Source: Septoria linicola
Lineage: Eukaryota; Ascomycota; Dothideomycetes; Mycosphaerellales; Mycosphaerellaceae
Assembly: GCA_024114885.1 (NCBI GenBank)
Contig: CP099422.1
Coordinates: 2,108,001-2,172,000, forward strand
DNA: 64,000 bases
Direction: 5' to 3'
The notes under the pieces were generated by a model. It was not told the origin of the DNA, made no database searches, and saw nothing but the letters and a program-made list of their open reading frames with translations. The first letter of the stretch is position 1; each line of letters opens with the position of its first letter. Made by a program: the position numbers and the translations under genes. Below are positions 1 through 11,600 of the stretch, piece by piece.

Positions 1-165
1 AGGCTCATTCTCGCCCCGATCGATCAGCCTCGTTGCGACCTGATGTGCATCTTCCCAGCGCTGGTCGGCACTTTCCTCGTCTTCGCCCGGTTGTTGTGGA
101 GGCACGAGCCGCTCAAGAAGAGACTGCAGCGCGTTGTCCACGCGTTCTTGTTGGCTGCGCGACAT
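1..165 (-). CDS. N-terminal 55 codons of an unknown protein (partial, runs off left edge)
   Basis: An uninterrupted reading frame starts at an ATG at 165 and stays open to base 1, so only the first 55 residues are visible. The peptide is acidic and predicted helical: it begins MSRSQQERVDNALQSLLERL, then carries a Glu/Asp-rich segment (PGEDEESADQRW) and ends with a second amphipathic helix-like stretch (EDAHQVATRLIDRG). Its composition is typical of coding sequence, and the frame has no stop in 165 bases. I do not recognise the family. The 5' end faces the 3' end of atf1 about 0.7 kb away. An intron could lie in this segment, but none is needed. Confidence 0.55.
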   Translation of the reverse strand, partial: MSRSQQERVDNALQSLLERLVPPQQPGEDEESADQRWEDAHQVATRLIDRGENEP

Positions 166-869
166 GGGAAGGTGCGCGCATGTTCGTTATGGATGCATCA
201 ATCATCGGGTGACGCGCATCACTTTCGTGTTTGGGCGGTGCATATACAACTCGCGTTGTTTGTGGGACGACCTGGAAGTGGGGTCCAGCTCAAGAGAGAA
301 ATCCAGTCGCATGTGAAAGAGCACATGTCATGCAACACCATGCACAAGAACAAACACAAGCAATGTTGAAGATGTATATTTCATGATTGGCCTCACTATT
401 CGTAGCATCTCGCCCAATTGCTTTTGAGCCTCAATGTCGTTTACCCCCGTGTAATCGAAGCGACTTCTTGTACCTTGCATGCTGCCGCCGCCACCACATG
501 GCACGCCCACTTGACCTCTCTCACCCCGAATAACGCCAGTCTCGCCATCTGTGCATCTGGTCTCTGCTTCCTGCTTCGCCAAACGCACCTGACCCGCAAG
601 CAAAATAGAACCCCACTCAATCATCTACAGTGCCAGAAGTACAAAGTTGCAATTTGCTTATTTCGTATCATGCCACCCGTACACAACGGCAAGTCTGCTG
701 CCATGAGGCGTCTTGGGTGACATGTTCAGATACCTTGAAGGCGACTCGAAGCTGTGAGCTGTGCCTTCAAAGGACCGATCGCCACATCGCTCGGATGAGT
801 CAGAGGACTCCTAGCTGTGCCACAGTTAGACCTCTTGCTGGAGGCAAGAAAGTGCAGTGGGCACTTTGC
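166..869. other. Intergenic spacer between the left-edge gene and atf1
   Basis: About 0.7 kb holding the upstream region of the left-edge gene and the 3' flank of atf1. Reading frames here are short and low in coding character. No RNA gene or repeat was recognised. Confidence 0.5.
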
Positions 870-2770
870 TTACCTCCTCTGCATCTGAGCCTGCGCCATC
901 TGTCCTTGGCCCATGCCAGGTCCTCCTTGACCCATAGCCATTCCGTACGGGTTGGCGTAGTGCTGTGTGTCGCCAGCAATCTGTTGCATCGCCATACCGG
1001 AAATGCCTTGAGCCTGCGACACAGGACAATCTTTGTGGGCGAGCAGCAATGTCTTGAGGCCAACAATCTCTTCGCGCAGTTGTGTGACGGTTGCGGCAAG
1101 CGCGTCGTTCTCCGTGCTAAAGATTTCGACCTTTTGCTGGAGGTTAGCCAGCCACTGCTTCTTCCGCTGACGGCACTTGAGGGCGGCGACACTGTTGTCA
1201 CATTAGTAATGTTCACCAAGCTGAGCAGAAAAAGAAGTCTTACCGGTTCCGCTCAAGGAAGTTCTTGCGCTTCTCCTCGTCTGTCATCTTCTTTCCGTCT
1301 TTGCCCATCTCCTCAGCCTCGGGGCTCATGTCATCCATATCTTCGGGCTCCTCTGATTGTGTGCTAGCACGAGCCTTTTTGTTGGCTGCTTGCTTGACAG
1401 TGCCCTCTTCGTTCTTTCTCTTACCATTGGCCGCGCCCTTGCCGGCTGCACCCTTCTTGCCGCGAGCGCCACGCAGATTGGCCTTGCTGTCCTCTTCCGA
1501 GTACTGGTCTGCGTGTTCGGTACTGCCCGAGAGGTTGCTTCCGATGCTACCCTTGTTGCGCTGGTCTTGTTGCATACCCGGCTGGTACCCTTGTTGCGAC
1601 ATGGGATAGCTGGTCGCGTTCCGCTGTTGTTGCTGCTGCTGACCACCAGCTTGTGCGAGCATGAACAGGCCGTTGGCTGCCTCGTTGCTTTGGTGGGAGC
1701 CAAAAGGATCCTGGTTGTCTTGCTGAGCGCCCTGTCCGTTGGGGTTGTACGGCTTGCTATCGAGGTCAGGTTGAATGTTCGGATTCTGCTGCGCCTGAGA
1801 TGTCGCAGATTGGCCGAGGCCATAGGTATTCTGCGAGTTCTGAGTGCGTGCGTTCATGGCGGTACGGTGGAAATCGAGAGTGCCAGGAGTGGCGCCTCCA
1901 CTCTGTAGGGAGTTATAGAGAGCCTGTGAGTTGGGCGATGGCTGCGGGAACATAGACCCGCCACCACCGGGCGTCAGTCCAGTTCTGAGCGAAGATTCGT
2001 TTGGCGTAGGAAAGCTGCCAGGGAAATGGTGATCACTACTGAAGTAGTCGTTCGATCCAGTCGGTCCAGTGAGCATAGCCGGGCTGAGAGGACCAGAACG
2101 AAGAGAGCCGGGCCAGCCGGGCGTGTTGCCAGGAAGAAGAGATGCTGGAGAGGTAAGGCTTGTTACGCCAGGTAACTGTGTCTTGCCTGGTGTCTCCGCA
2201 GGGTTGCCAAAGGCGCTCTCGAATGGATTGGGCTCCTTGGTAAGGTGGGACCCGTTGTGCGATGCGCCGAAATAGTCGCCGTCGCCGTTCTGTGATGGTT
2301 TAGGCGGGGGAGCGAGCGGAGCATTGGCAGGCGCAGCAGCGGTGTCTTTCGACTCGGCCTCTGCTTCAGGCTGCTTAATTGTAGGGACGGATGTTTCTGG
2401 TGATCAGTCAGCAGCTGATTGGTGACGGTGGCGAACGACATGCGCCGAATCGCATGAACGCAGCGGCGACTTACCTGGCTTCTCAGAAGGCTCAGTCTTC
2501 AATGTGTCTGTACAACAAGTCAGCCATGGACGTGCGCCAATGCCATCATCTCGTGATGAAGGCCTATGATGCAATCGAGGAAGGGTGGAGTGTAAATGGT
2601 CGCGACGCTCGACAGCAACGCGACCGGGGCCATTGCAGTGGGTGAAGACGACGATACATACCGGGAGCTTGCAACGAATTGCGATTAGAGCGCGGCGACG
2701 ATGTCTGGCTCTTCGTATTGAGGTGTGGTGAATTGGCAGTTGTTGATGATCGAGTTGCGACTGCTGCCAT
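870..2770 (-). CDS. atf1: Atf1/AtfA-type bZIP stress transcription factor
   Basis: Exons are 2770-2662, 2507-2475 (33 bp), 2396-1244 and 1191-870, giving 538 aa. All junctions keep phase; the micro-exon joins QAP to ETSVP through DTLKTEPSEKPE. The order matches Atf1: an HRA-like block (NPFESAFGNPAETPGK ... SLRSGPLSPAML), an OSA-like block (FPTPNESSLRTGLTPGGGGS), a Q6 run and Lys-rich linkers, then bZIP at about residues 418-487 with basic signature NRVAALKCRQRKK and a leucine zipper ending LKTLLLAHKDC. In fungi this nuclear factor acts under the HOG/Sak1 MAP kinase, binds CRE-like sites and controls oxidative and osmotic stress genes, conidial tolerance and some secondary metabolism. Length is normal for the family. 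The stop TAA (872-870) sits inside a perfect donor context (AG|GTAAGC), so a longer spliced C-terminus is possible. An intron-poor upstream region of 2.5 kb separates it from the next gene. Confidence 0.93.
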
Positions 2771-5312
2771 GATTGATGACGTCGGGTCTTTTGTGTTGCT
2801 GGGCGCTGCCAGGTGACGACGATCCTCTGAACCTACTGCCTTACTTCTTCTTCGCCCTCGACTCTTCTTGATCACACTTCACAACACTTGAATTCAGTCG
2901 CTACACCTACACGCGTTGAGGCATTAGTATTTGTGCGTTGATTTTCGAATTGCACGTGTTTGGTCTGGAGTTTGCGCAGCTTCGACGTGTCGAATTGGCA
3001 CATGGACTCGGCCAGCAGATTCCTTCTCAGTGGCAAAACGCTTGCGCGTGTTTGGACAGGACAGCAGGATGTCTCAATGCGCGCGCGTGCTCCGGAAACG
3101 GGCCTTCAAACATTGCTGAACTCACCTCGAGCGTGAATTGGATCTCCTGCTGATGGCTCGATGGTCCTTGCGATGAATGTTCGTCCTTGGTTGATGGTGA
3201 CGTAGGTTTTGCAGCGGTTTCAAGGAGAACGCGACAAGGCGACCGTGCAAAAGTTCGACAAAGAGCAGCCTCCGGACTTCCAATGGGCTCAAATCGCGTG
3301 TCGAAAACACTGTACGCAATGTCGTTTTGCGCAAATGGCCTCGTCTGGTAGTACAACGTGACTTGCGCGCGATATTCGACAATGCGCAATTGGGATGCAA
3401 ATACGTCAGTGGTAAAACGAACAGAGAGGGTGATGTCAGAGTCTTATGGGAGTGAGAGAAAAAGCTCGGCACCCATTAGTGAGCAAGCCCAGCGAGCGCA
3501 ACGCGGCACTGGCGCTTTGACCTCCTCTTCGCGACTTTCACGTCCAACCACGACATCGTAACAACAACGTCAATCCTCGGCCTGCCGCTGTCTCGCCATT
3601 TGCTCCGACGTACAGGCGTTAGATTCAGCATTGTTGCTCTTGGTGTCTCTACACACGCCTCCATATCTTGAAGTTCCGGCTTCAAACCGCGTCAAAATGG
3701 TGAAAGAACAGTCAGCACGTGAGTGGCGGGAGCCGCGGGTATGATCTCGATCGCTGGCACTCTTTGGTCAAGCTCCTTTCGCCTCCCATCGGTCTCGCGA
3801 TGCTCTCTCGGTACACGCATTTTTATCGACATTTTCAACAGCGACTGCCATCACTTGCAGTTCAGATCCCCTTGCAAGGGCTATATTGTTTATGCATTGA
3901 TCTCTGTGATCCCGGGCAATCTGACGTCGTTGAAGAACTCTCGACGATGCTCCAGCTGACGCGACAGACTTTTTGCCTAAAGCTGCAGTCCGGACGTAGC
4001 TCCATGCTCCCGTAAAGCTGTGTGGACTCCTCTCGGAGCTCTCGCAAGCCTCTGCCATTTGAGCTTCTCATTCGTCGTCCGCTGCACACAATCATTACAA
4101 TGGCCAGGAAGCGTCTGTGTGCTCCGCTTTGCCCACCGAAGTTCTCTTCACACCTCACCTGAACCGACATATCGTCTTCGTCCCAACGGCTACAGGTGAG
4201 ACATTTCGGAATGCCTCATCCGTTGTTGACAGGACCGCTTATCCGATCGTCTTCTTGTAGCCACAATCTTTCTTCGCAAAGCGTACGAATTGGCCCTGTT
4301 CAGGGAACGGGGAGTGATCGGCCGCAACCCTCGCTTTGAGCCTGCCTTTTCTGTATGGCGCTCAAGGACGCACATTTGGACACAGGGCTTCGGCCACTGC
4401 ACAGGCTCGCTGCAGTATGCTTAAAGCAATGCCGTAAAGTTTGCTTCTGCAAACAATATTTGCTGCTCGAAGCATAAGTCGCGAGGCCTGTCAGCACGCT
4501 ACTACATCGCAAAGTGTATCTATAAGTCGAGGTCATTGCTGATGTGTCCTTTGATTTTCCTCACATGCGGCGGTCCTCTCTCGTGGCTGAACATTTGTCT
4601 GCGTGTCATCTGGGATACCGAAGGGCACGAAAGCATATTCCAGGCTACCTGGTCTGCTGCTAGCATTATGCGGGGAGCAGGCACATCAACGAGCAGGTGA
4701 GGTTGAATTAGCCATGCGCATACCTTTTTAGCGATGTTTTGCGACGTCACGGTCGACGTCAGATGTAAGTAAATCCAGCATCACATGCATGGGCATTGGA
4801 ACGCCAAATCAGGCTGCCAATGCGATGCAACTGCTCATAGCTATCTATAGGCGGCATATGTCGATAGCTCAACTGTGGATGAATCAATAGATCCAGCTGA
4901 GCTCCACGTACAACATTCAGAGTGTGATCTCGCTGCACGTGGCGGACAAGAACTAGTAGCAGCGCGTGCTTGCAAAACTTCCTACATGCGAGACTATCTC
5001 CAAACGGTCGACGGCTTGAACAATGGCTAGTTGCGCTTCGGACAACTCAGTTGTCGCCCCGCAGGTCAGAGACAGGTGCAATAGTAGCTACTTGCGTCGC
5101 TCCGCTCATAATGACTGCCACACTTTCTCGTAAGTAGTCTGGCAGCCGCGAGACCTAGGAAACTCGACACTGCAGTGCAATGCCACTGCACATATTTCGA
5201 GACTCGATGTTTGATCAGTGACAAAGATCGATCATATGACGACCGCATAGACAGTATTCTACTGCGCCAAGAAGGCGACCGACTCTTTGCGGGTGCAACA
5301 ATACAGCGATGA
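2771..5312. other. 2.5 kb gene-free stretch upstream of atf1
   Basis: No open frame here resembles a protein, and the ORFs on both strands are short, Cys/His/Arg-rich and overlapping, as expected from chance. The part next to atf1 (about 2771-2960) probably holds its promoter and 5' leader. No tRNA, 5S rRNA or transposon remnant was recognised. A long untranslated leader or a noncoding transcript cannot be excluded. Confidence 0.45.
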
Positions 5313-5936
5313 CTAGATCTTTGCCTTCGGTCGTAACCACATGCCTTCAGCCAAAGCATGGACAACACCACCTTCACTTTCGATCACGCCCTTAGCCCAT
5401 GCCTTGCGGCCGCCATCCTCGATCTCGGTAACCCAGCTCCTGACCATTACTGTACCAGGAGTCCTTATGGGTGCCTTGTACGTAATGTTGAGCTGTACAG
5501 TGAACGTGGGTGGGCCACCAGTCTGCTTGGCAAGTGTCATGCCGACGGCTCCTCCTAGCGAGCTATCCAGGACACATCCAACAACACCGCCGTGAAGCAG
5601 ATCTGGATGGGCGTTTAGATCACCACCGAAAGTGTAGAAGCGTTTCATTTCCGCTCTCTCGCTTTCAGACGCTGAAATCAGGTTGCTAGAAGTGCTTGGC
5701 CCGAACAGTGTCAAAAGTTGAGGTATTGTTGATTCGCTGCTCCATGTCTTGCCCATCAGCGTATGTCCTTTGCCGTCATGTGTTACTGTGCGAGACTGCG
5801 ACAGTATGCGGAGTGTGGGATCTTGTATTACAGCTCGAGCATATGGCATTGCTAGAAAATGGTCCACGGTAGCCGGAGGCACGTCATCCGGAATGCATTT
5901 CTTGCTTCCATCGTGGTTCTCGATCTGCTTTGCCAT
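5313..5936 (-). CDS. Hotdog-fold acyl-CoA thioesterase-like protein (PaaI/THEM4 type)
   Basis: Single exon, 207 aa. The C-terminal two thirds has the layout of the PaaI/4HBT hotdog superfamily: an active-site region LLHGGVVGCVLDSSLGGAVGM (the HGG...D pattern before the central helix), then strands with FTVQLNITYKAPIRTPG and a terminal sheet ending ALAEGMWLRP. The family hydrolyses acyl-CoA thioesters; the acyl specificity cannot be read from the sequence. The N-terminal 70 residues are less conserved and include a DHFLAMPYAR segment often seen in fungal members before the hotdog domain. No mitochondrial presequence or signal peptide is evident. The gene stands alone, transcribed away from the reductase at 6675. 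Confidence 0.82.
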   Translation of the reverse strand: MAKQIENHDGSKKCIPDDVPPATVDHFLAMPYARAVIQDPTLRILSQSRTVTHDGKGHTLMGKTWSSESTIPQLLTLFGPSTSSNLISASESERAEMKRFYTFGGDLNAHPDLLHGGVVGCVLDSSLGGAVGMTLAKQTGGPPTFTVQLNITYKAPIRTPGTVMVRSWVTEIEDGGRKAWAKGVIESEGGVVHALAEGMWLRPKAKI

Positions 5937-6674
5937 GATCGTACACAGCTTTCCCGACTGCGGTCAGGACAGGCTACATTGTGTCGGCCACAGAAGGACG
6001 AAGACTGTCGTTGCCGAGATGAAGCGGGATGGCCGAGGCTGATCTTGAACTTCTGCCAAGAGGGAGCACTTCCCGACCTCACATATTCGTCCATCGCATG
6101 AGAAATTGTACCTCCTACGTGGAGCCTTGTTCAGAACAAGCGTCTTACATTCACGATAGGCACGGTTAGACATGAGGGTGATCCACCAGAGGACAAGCTG
6201 ACCTGGTGACGGACTCTGTGCACACAGTACCGCAAGCAGCCTCGCGACTGAACTTCAAGCAGCTCGTCCGCCACCCTATAGCCCAGCAGCATGTCCGGAA
6301 GGCGAAGGCCACACCTGTCGCTGTTTAGCTGATGGCCTGATCGTGCGAACGGCCAACGATGCTATTGATGCAATCCTCTGCTGACATGGTCCGGATATCA
6401 AGCTATCTCCGAGGCGAAGGATTCTATGCCTGTCTTTGCATACGAATCAAGGTTAGACCATCCTCGAGACGCCGTATTGCTCTTCAGAATGGCCGAAAGA
6501 AGTGTGTTCGGTAATGCAGGGCCTTTGACATCCAGCATGTCTTGTCATCAAGCTCCCACCAAGCATTGTTATGTCCGTGAAGGAAGCGTGTATAAATGAA
6601 GGCCAAAGGTCAACTTGGGAGCATCATCAAAACAAACTTACTCAACTTCGCAACACCTCAATCATTGTCCAAAC
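5937..6674. other. Divergent intergenic region
   Basis: About 0.74 kb shared by the 5' flanks of the thioesterase (-) and the epimerase-like gene (+). A TATA-like box lies near the right end. No other feature was seen. Confidence 0.45.
6591..6597 (+). promoter_or_regulatory. TATA-like box of the epimerase-like gene
   Basis: TATAAAT lies 78 bp upstream of the chosen ATG at 6675, a usual fungal distance, and the leader between them is A/C-rich with no clear upstream reading frame of note. Confidence 0.4.
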
Positions 6675-7574
6675 ATGAAGGTCTTCGTCACAGGAGCATC
6701 AGGCTTCATCGGCCAAGCAGTCGTTCCAGAGCTCATCAAACATGGCCATCAAGTGAGCGGACTCGCCCGCAGCACTGCCTCCGCCGACAAAGTCACAAAA
6801 GCTGGAGCTACTGTTGTGGATGGTAGCCTTGAAGATCTCGAATCACTGCGGAAAGGTGCACAAGAAAGCGACGCCATCGTTCATCTCGGGTTTGTCCATG
6901 ACTTCTCCTCCGAGGAAGCAATTCTCAAATCGCAAGCTGTCGACAGAGCTGCAATTCAAGCCATTGGTGATGCTATAGCCGGAACAGGAAAAGCACTGAT
7001 CATTTCCTCTGGCACACTTGGATTCAAGCAGGGCGAAGTGTCCACCGAGGAGAGCCACCACGAATTGAATGGTGCACTGTCCAATCGCGCGAAATCCTCT
7101 GATCTGCTTCACGAATTGACAAAGGAGAAGCACATTCGTGGAATGGTAATTCGATTCTCGCCGACTGTTCACGGCGCAGATGATTGGGGTTTTATGAAGA
7201 TGCTCGGAGAGGCTGCGAAGCGCAATGGAGCAGCTACCTATATCGGAGATGGCTCAGCTAGGTGGTCTGCAGTGCAGAGGTTCGATGCCGCGGTCTTGGT
7301 CAGACTGGCTGTGGAGAAGGGCAAAGCTGGCGCGACTTACATCGCAGCTGCAGAACAGGGTGTTCCCATGAAGGACATCATGACAGCTATCGGTGACAAG
7401 CTAGGGCTGCCCGTGCAAAGCAAAACCACTGAGGAGGCTCTTCCGTTGCTAGGGACTTTTGCTCTTGCTATCAATTTGGACAACCCAGCATCGAGTGAAA
7501 GAACAAGGGCTGAGCTGGGCTGGAAGCCAGAAAACTTGGGACTGCTTGAGGATATCAAGCAGAACTACTTCTGA
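6675..7574 (+). CDS. NAD(P)-dependent epimerase/dehydratase-like extended SDR
   Basis: Single exon, 299 aa from the ATG at 6675. This start was chosen over the in-frame ATG 60 bp upstream because it begins directly at the Rossmann strand (MKVFVTGASGFIG, the GxxGxxG dinucleotide site at residues 7-13). It is an extended short-chain dehydrogenase of the epimerase/NmrA-like type: GSLEDLESLRKG for the acidic third strand, AIVHLGFVHDF in the central fold, and a C-terminal substrate domain with WSAVQRFDAA, as in many fungal 'NAD-dependent epimerase' or 3-beta-HSD-like proteins. The canonical YxxxK is not obvious: near its expected place the sequence reads LSNRAKSSDLL, so the Tyr appears replaced. 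Substrate unknown; cytosolic by default. Confidence 0.85.
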   Translation: MKVFVTGASGFIGQAVVPELIKHGHQVSGLARSTASADKVTKAGATVVDGSLEDLESLRKGAQESDAIVHLGFVHDFSSEEAILKSQAVDRAAIQAIGDAIAGTGKALIISSGTLGFKQGEVSTEESHHELNGALSNRAKSSDLLHELTKEKHIRGMVIRFSPTVHGADDWGFMKMLGEAAKRNGAATYIGDGSARWSAVQRFDAAVLVRLAVEKGKAGATYIAAAEQGVPMKDIMTAIGDKLGLPVQSKTTEEALPLLGTFALAINLDNPASSERTRAELGWKPENLGLLEDIKQNYF

Positions 7575-7671
7575 TCATCAGCTGCGTGAAATGCATAGTA
7601 CACATTGTTCATATTCTGTACTCCGCTCGCTGTTCGCCATTCATTCATTTTTCTTTCGCTGCTCCAACGCC

Positions 7672-8350
7672 TTACTGTTTTCTTCCTTGATACTCTGTCT
7701 TCAACCACTTCAACACTTCATTTGCACTCTCGTTCGGCGGAAAGACAGGATAGAAGAATTTGACAATCTTGCCGTCCTCAATCACCATACTCATTCGCTT
7801 GATCAACGTCTGGCCCTGCCACTCCATCGTCGGCAATTTCAATGCCTTAATCAACTCCAACTTCTCGTCACTGAGGATGTCATACGGTAAATGCGTTCGC
7901 TCCTTGAGTTCCTGCTGATATGGCGTGTCCTGCGTGCTGGCACCAAAGATGTGCTTGACACCTTGCTCGGCAAAGTCCCGAGATGCATCGCGGAAAGAGC
8001 AGGCTTGTGGGGTGCAGCCTCTTGCTCCAGGGATCTCGTTCCATTCATCAGGCACCTAGTGTGCTACGTCAGATTTGCATTGACATGCCATGCACTATAT
8101 CATACCGTCTCGTTGGGCGCTGCCGTTCGGGGATAGCAGAAGAGGACTGTAAGGCCAGAGAGCTTGGAGAGATCTGCGGAGCTTCCAGAAGTTGAGGGCA
8201 ACGAAACGGAGGGAAATGATAGGCCTGTCAAATGGTTGCAGGCCCCATCATCCACTGGCTTGGGAATATTGGTTGGAAATGTGGTGTCTATAGTTTCATA
8301 TCAGCTTTAGTCTTGCAAGCCGACTGTATTGATAGCGACCTACGCGCCAT
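7672..8350 (-). CDS. PrxQ/BCP-like peroxiredoxin (AhpC/TSA family)
   Basis: Exons 8350-8344 (7 bp), 8287-8106 and 8055-7672 give 190 aa. The thioredoxin fold is plain: LTVLFCYPRTAAP, then GARGCTPQACSFRD carrying the peroxidatic Cys (about C77) and a second Cys five residues on (about C82), the PrxQ CxxxxC arrangement, and later IKALKLPTMEWQG and RMSMVIEDGKI. There is a roughly ten-residue insertion (NETVPDEWNEIP) between the YPR strand and the Cys motif, which some fungal paralogues also have. It should reduce hydroperoxides using thioredoxin. The start is less sure: the 7-bp first exon (ATGGCGC|GTAGGT) is inferred from a good acceptor at 8288 and phase; an in-frame stop upstream of that acceptor demands some such exon. 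It is convergent with the epimerase-like gene (7574), only 97 bp away. Confidence 0.8.
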
Positions 8351-8654
8351 GCTGTTTGCCCTCCAGACAATCTTTGGTACAGGCTGGATTATGTTATTCC
8401 GGAATGTTCGAGCGAATAGTGAAGCCATTGAAGCATATGGGTCAAGAGCTCGACTTCTAGCGGGGCAGATCTCGAACTTGACGCCATCGGCTCAATCGGA
8501 TGGGCCGTGTCACGAAAAGGGCGTATGTCCCGTCCTAGCCGCTCTAACCTATTCTCTTCAAGATGTGATAATGCTCATGAGGTGCGCTCGTTCGTATGGT
8601 AGACTGATATCGAATGTTGAATACCGCCGCGTATATAGCAGAATCGATCACCTA
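8351..8654. other. Spacer between peroxiredoxin 5' end and CYP505 3' end
   Basis: About 300 bp, presumably the promoter of the peroxiredoxin gene plus the 3' flank of CYP505. A long plus-strand frame crosses it but reads antisense through both neighbours and shows no family. Confidence 0.4.
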
Positions 8655-11600
8655 TCAATAGACGTCGCTCACGTATCGATCAGTCTTGACGCTCTGCAAC
8701 CAATCTTCGGCCTCTTCCTCACTTTTGCCTGTCCTTTCACACCAGATCTTCTTGCAGACATCTGCACTGCTCTTGCCCAAGCGAGCGGCACTTCCACATA
8801 AGAATATCTTTCCACCCTCGCGGAACATCTTGGCAACCTCTTCTTTATCTTCCATAATCAGGTCTGGAACATAACGTCGAGACCCATTGTCCATCTTGCT
8901 GAAAGCGGCCTTGACCTTAACAATGCCCTGCTTCTCCCACTGTGCAAGCTCGTCTCTGTAGATGTAGTCTTTGTCATGGTGGCGGCAGCCAAAGTACAGC
9001 ACAGCGGGGGCAAGCTTGTCGACGCCTTGGGCTTCGGCGATAGCGGACCGCTCCTGCAAAAATGCACGCATGGGCGCTATTCCAGTGCCAGCGGCTACCA
9101 TTATGAGGGGTGTCTCGACCGATGGTAGACGGAACCCTATCTGTGTTGGTCGTACGAAACATGATATCCGGTCCCCCGGTCTTCGCGATGCCAGATACGT
9201 TGAAGTAACGCCTTGAAAGACTCCATGTCCAGAGAGTGCTGGGGACTCGTGCACGTCTATTGTCAACGACACAGCTTCAGGATTGACCAGTGCTGAAGAG
9301 GAAATGCTGTACTGGCGTGGCAGCAGAGCTGGAAGCATGTCGATGTATTCCTCGAACGGCAGATCAATGGCCGTCTCGTCCAGGATGTCCAGTATACTCC
9401 ATCGCTTCTCTAGTAGATCTGGGTAACGATCTACCAGTTTGCTGGCGGCATCCTTTTTCTCAGGCGAGGCATGTTGTGCTATGCTCTCTAACTGTCGCTT
9501 CGTGATTGGAGTTGCGAGCTCTATCGCGGAGGAGAAGAAGATGCCTACAGGCGTTGTTTCCTTGGGTAGAAACTTCTTCGATGTCCCGCTGACTGAGAAA
9601 AGATCGTGCTCGCCCAAGCCAAAAAGTGACAGCACCCGGTGTACGGACGCCGGAGGATTGCGTGGCTGCACCACTAGGTAGTCACCTGCAGTGTATGGTG
9701 TACCTGCAGGCAACTGAATCTCCAGGTGCCGTTTAGCAGGGCCTATCTCGGTGCCGGCGAGCTCTTTGTTGACCAAGACTGTGCCGAATTTGAGATCAGC
9801 GTCTCTTTGAGCGTCGGGTGACTTGCGCTGGACAGAGACCTTCAAAGTAGACTTTGGCTTAGCAGTCTCTGCATCGCCAGCGGTCAAGACTTCGAGGATC
9901 TTGGCAGACCACTCGTCCCAGGGGCCGATCAAATCTGTTTTGACGTTGGTGAACCCCGCTGGCAAAAGTCGCGTGGCTCCTGACTTTTCGAGCAGGTCGT
10001 CCACAAGCGTAGGAATTCTGTGAAAGGTGCTTGCCCAGTCTGAATTGCCGACACCGAAGACCGCATACTTCGCGCCGGATAATGATTGTGTGTCCTGCCC
10101 GAGGCCCTCGAGCCAGGACACGAACTTCTTTGCGTTGTCTGGCGGCTGTCCTTCGTAAGATGAGGAAATGAAGATTACGGGCTTGTCTTTGGGAACGTGC
10201 TCGGTAGCAGAATCCAGAGCTGAGATTGAAACGTCAAAGCCATAATCTTGGGCAGTGGTTTCCAGGCCTTGTGCGAGTGCTTCACAAGTGCCTGCGACAT
10301 GTCAGCCGAGTCGTAAAAGTAAGTTCATTCTGTTCAACATACCTGAGTTGCCACCAAAGTATATTGCAAGAGGCTTCTTGTGCTCCGCAACCGCTGACTT
10401 GGCGGTCAACTTTGGCTTGGTCGCCTCGTCAGTCTTGCGTACGCTACCAGGTATGCCGACATAGGCAGCCTTGCTTGTTCGACGTCTTGCTTTCATGCGG
10501 AACTCCGTGGGCTTGATCGTCAGCGTAGACTTGAGCTGCATTTCGTATGAAGGATCAGCCAGCTCCAGCTGGAACCGCTGCAAAACCATGGCGACATTCA
10601 TGATCATCTCCTGCTCCGCAAATGCTCTGCCGACACATGCACGAACGCCTGTTCCAAACGGTTTCCAAGAGTTGGGCGGCAATTTTGAGTAGCCTCCATC
10701 GAGCCAGCGTTCTGGTCTGTAAAGCTCAGCATCGTTGCCCCAGACCAAGGGATCGTGGTGCAATGCTGTGTTCTGCGAAAACATTAGAGGAGTCAATAGT
10801 CAGGATAGCTTGCTCCTGCACTTGCATTTATGATGACTGGCGTGTATGCAGGTAAGAAGTACTTGCCGCCCAAAATTTGATCAGTCCGTGAGGTCAGACC
10901 TGTTCCGGGAATGGGTGAGCTTAGACGAAGCGTCTCCTTTATGCAGGCATCGATATATTCGAGCTTAGGCACATGCTCCGGGCTGACCACATCGTCTCCC
11001 ACGACCTCATCAACGATCTTCTGTGCCTTCAGAAGGACTTCAGGGTGTTTGAGAAGGTTATAGTAACAGAACGATAGAGTGGCGGAGGTCGTCTCATGGC
11101 CAGCGACCAAAAAGGTGACGAGCTGAAAGCGAATATTCTCGTCCGAAAGACCCTCTCCGGTCTCTCGATCTGTTGAATTAAGCATGACGTTGAGCAGATC
11201 CCGATTGTCAGGTTGCGGATGCTTCTTCCGGTCGGCCACGATTTCGTCGCACAACTCATGCATTGAAGCGACGTTCGCTTGTCTTTGACTCTCAGCAGAT
11301 TGACACAGTGCTTGCACAATCTGTGGACGAGCGCTCTTTTTGCCAGACTCCAGTAGCACATCGGACATTTGCGTGGCGAAAGGGTGAACACTTTCTGAGT
11401 AAAATTGGTTGAAGCGGTACGAGAAGGCGCATAGACCTATCGTGTCGAACGCCAACCGAGTGAGGTCGTCCGAGCAGTCAATTTCGTGGTTGGGGCCTAG
11501 TCTGTCCCATTTGAGGATCATTTGTGATGCTATGTCTTGCATGCCATCCCACATTTTCCTGATACCAATGGGCCCTCGAAATACAGTCAGCATCACATGC

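Noticed and set aside
630..1367. 245-codon plus-strand frame
   Set aside because: Antisense of the atf1 bZIP exon and its 3' flank; Cys/His/Leu-rich composition of a shadow frame.
8232..8801. 189-codon plus-strand frame
   Set aside because: Crosses the antisense of the peroxiredoxin 5' end and the CYP505 3' end; no domain seen.
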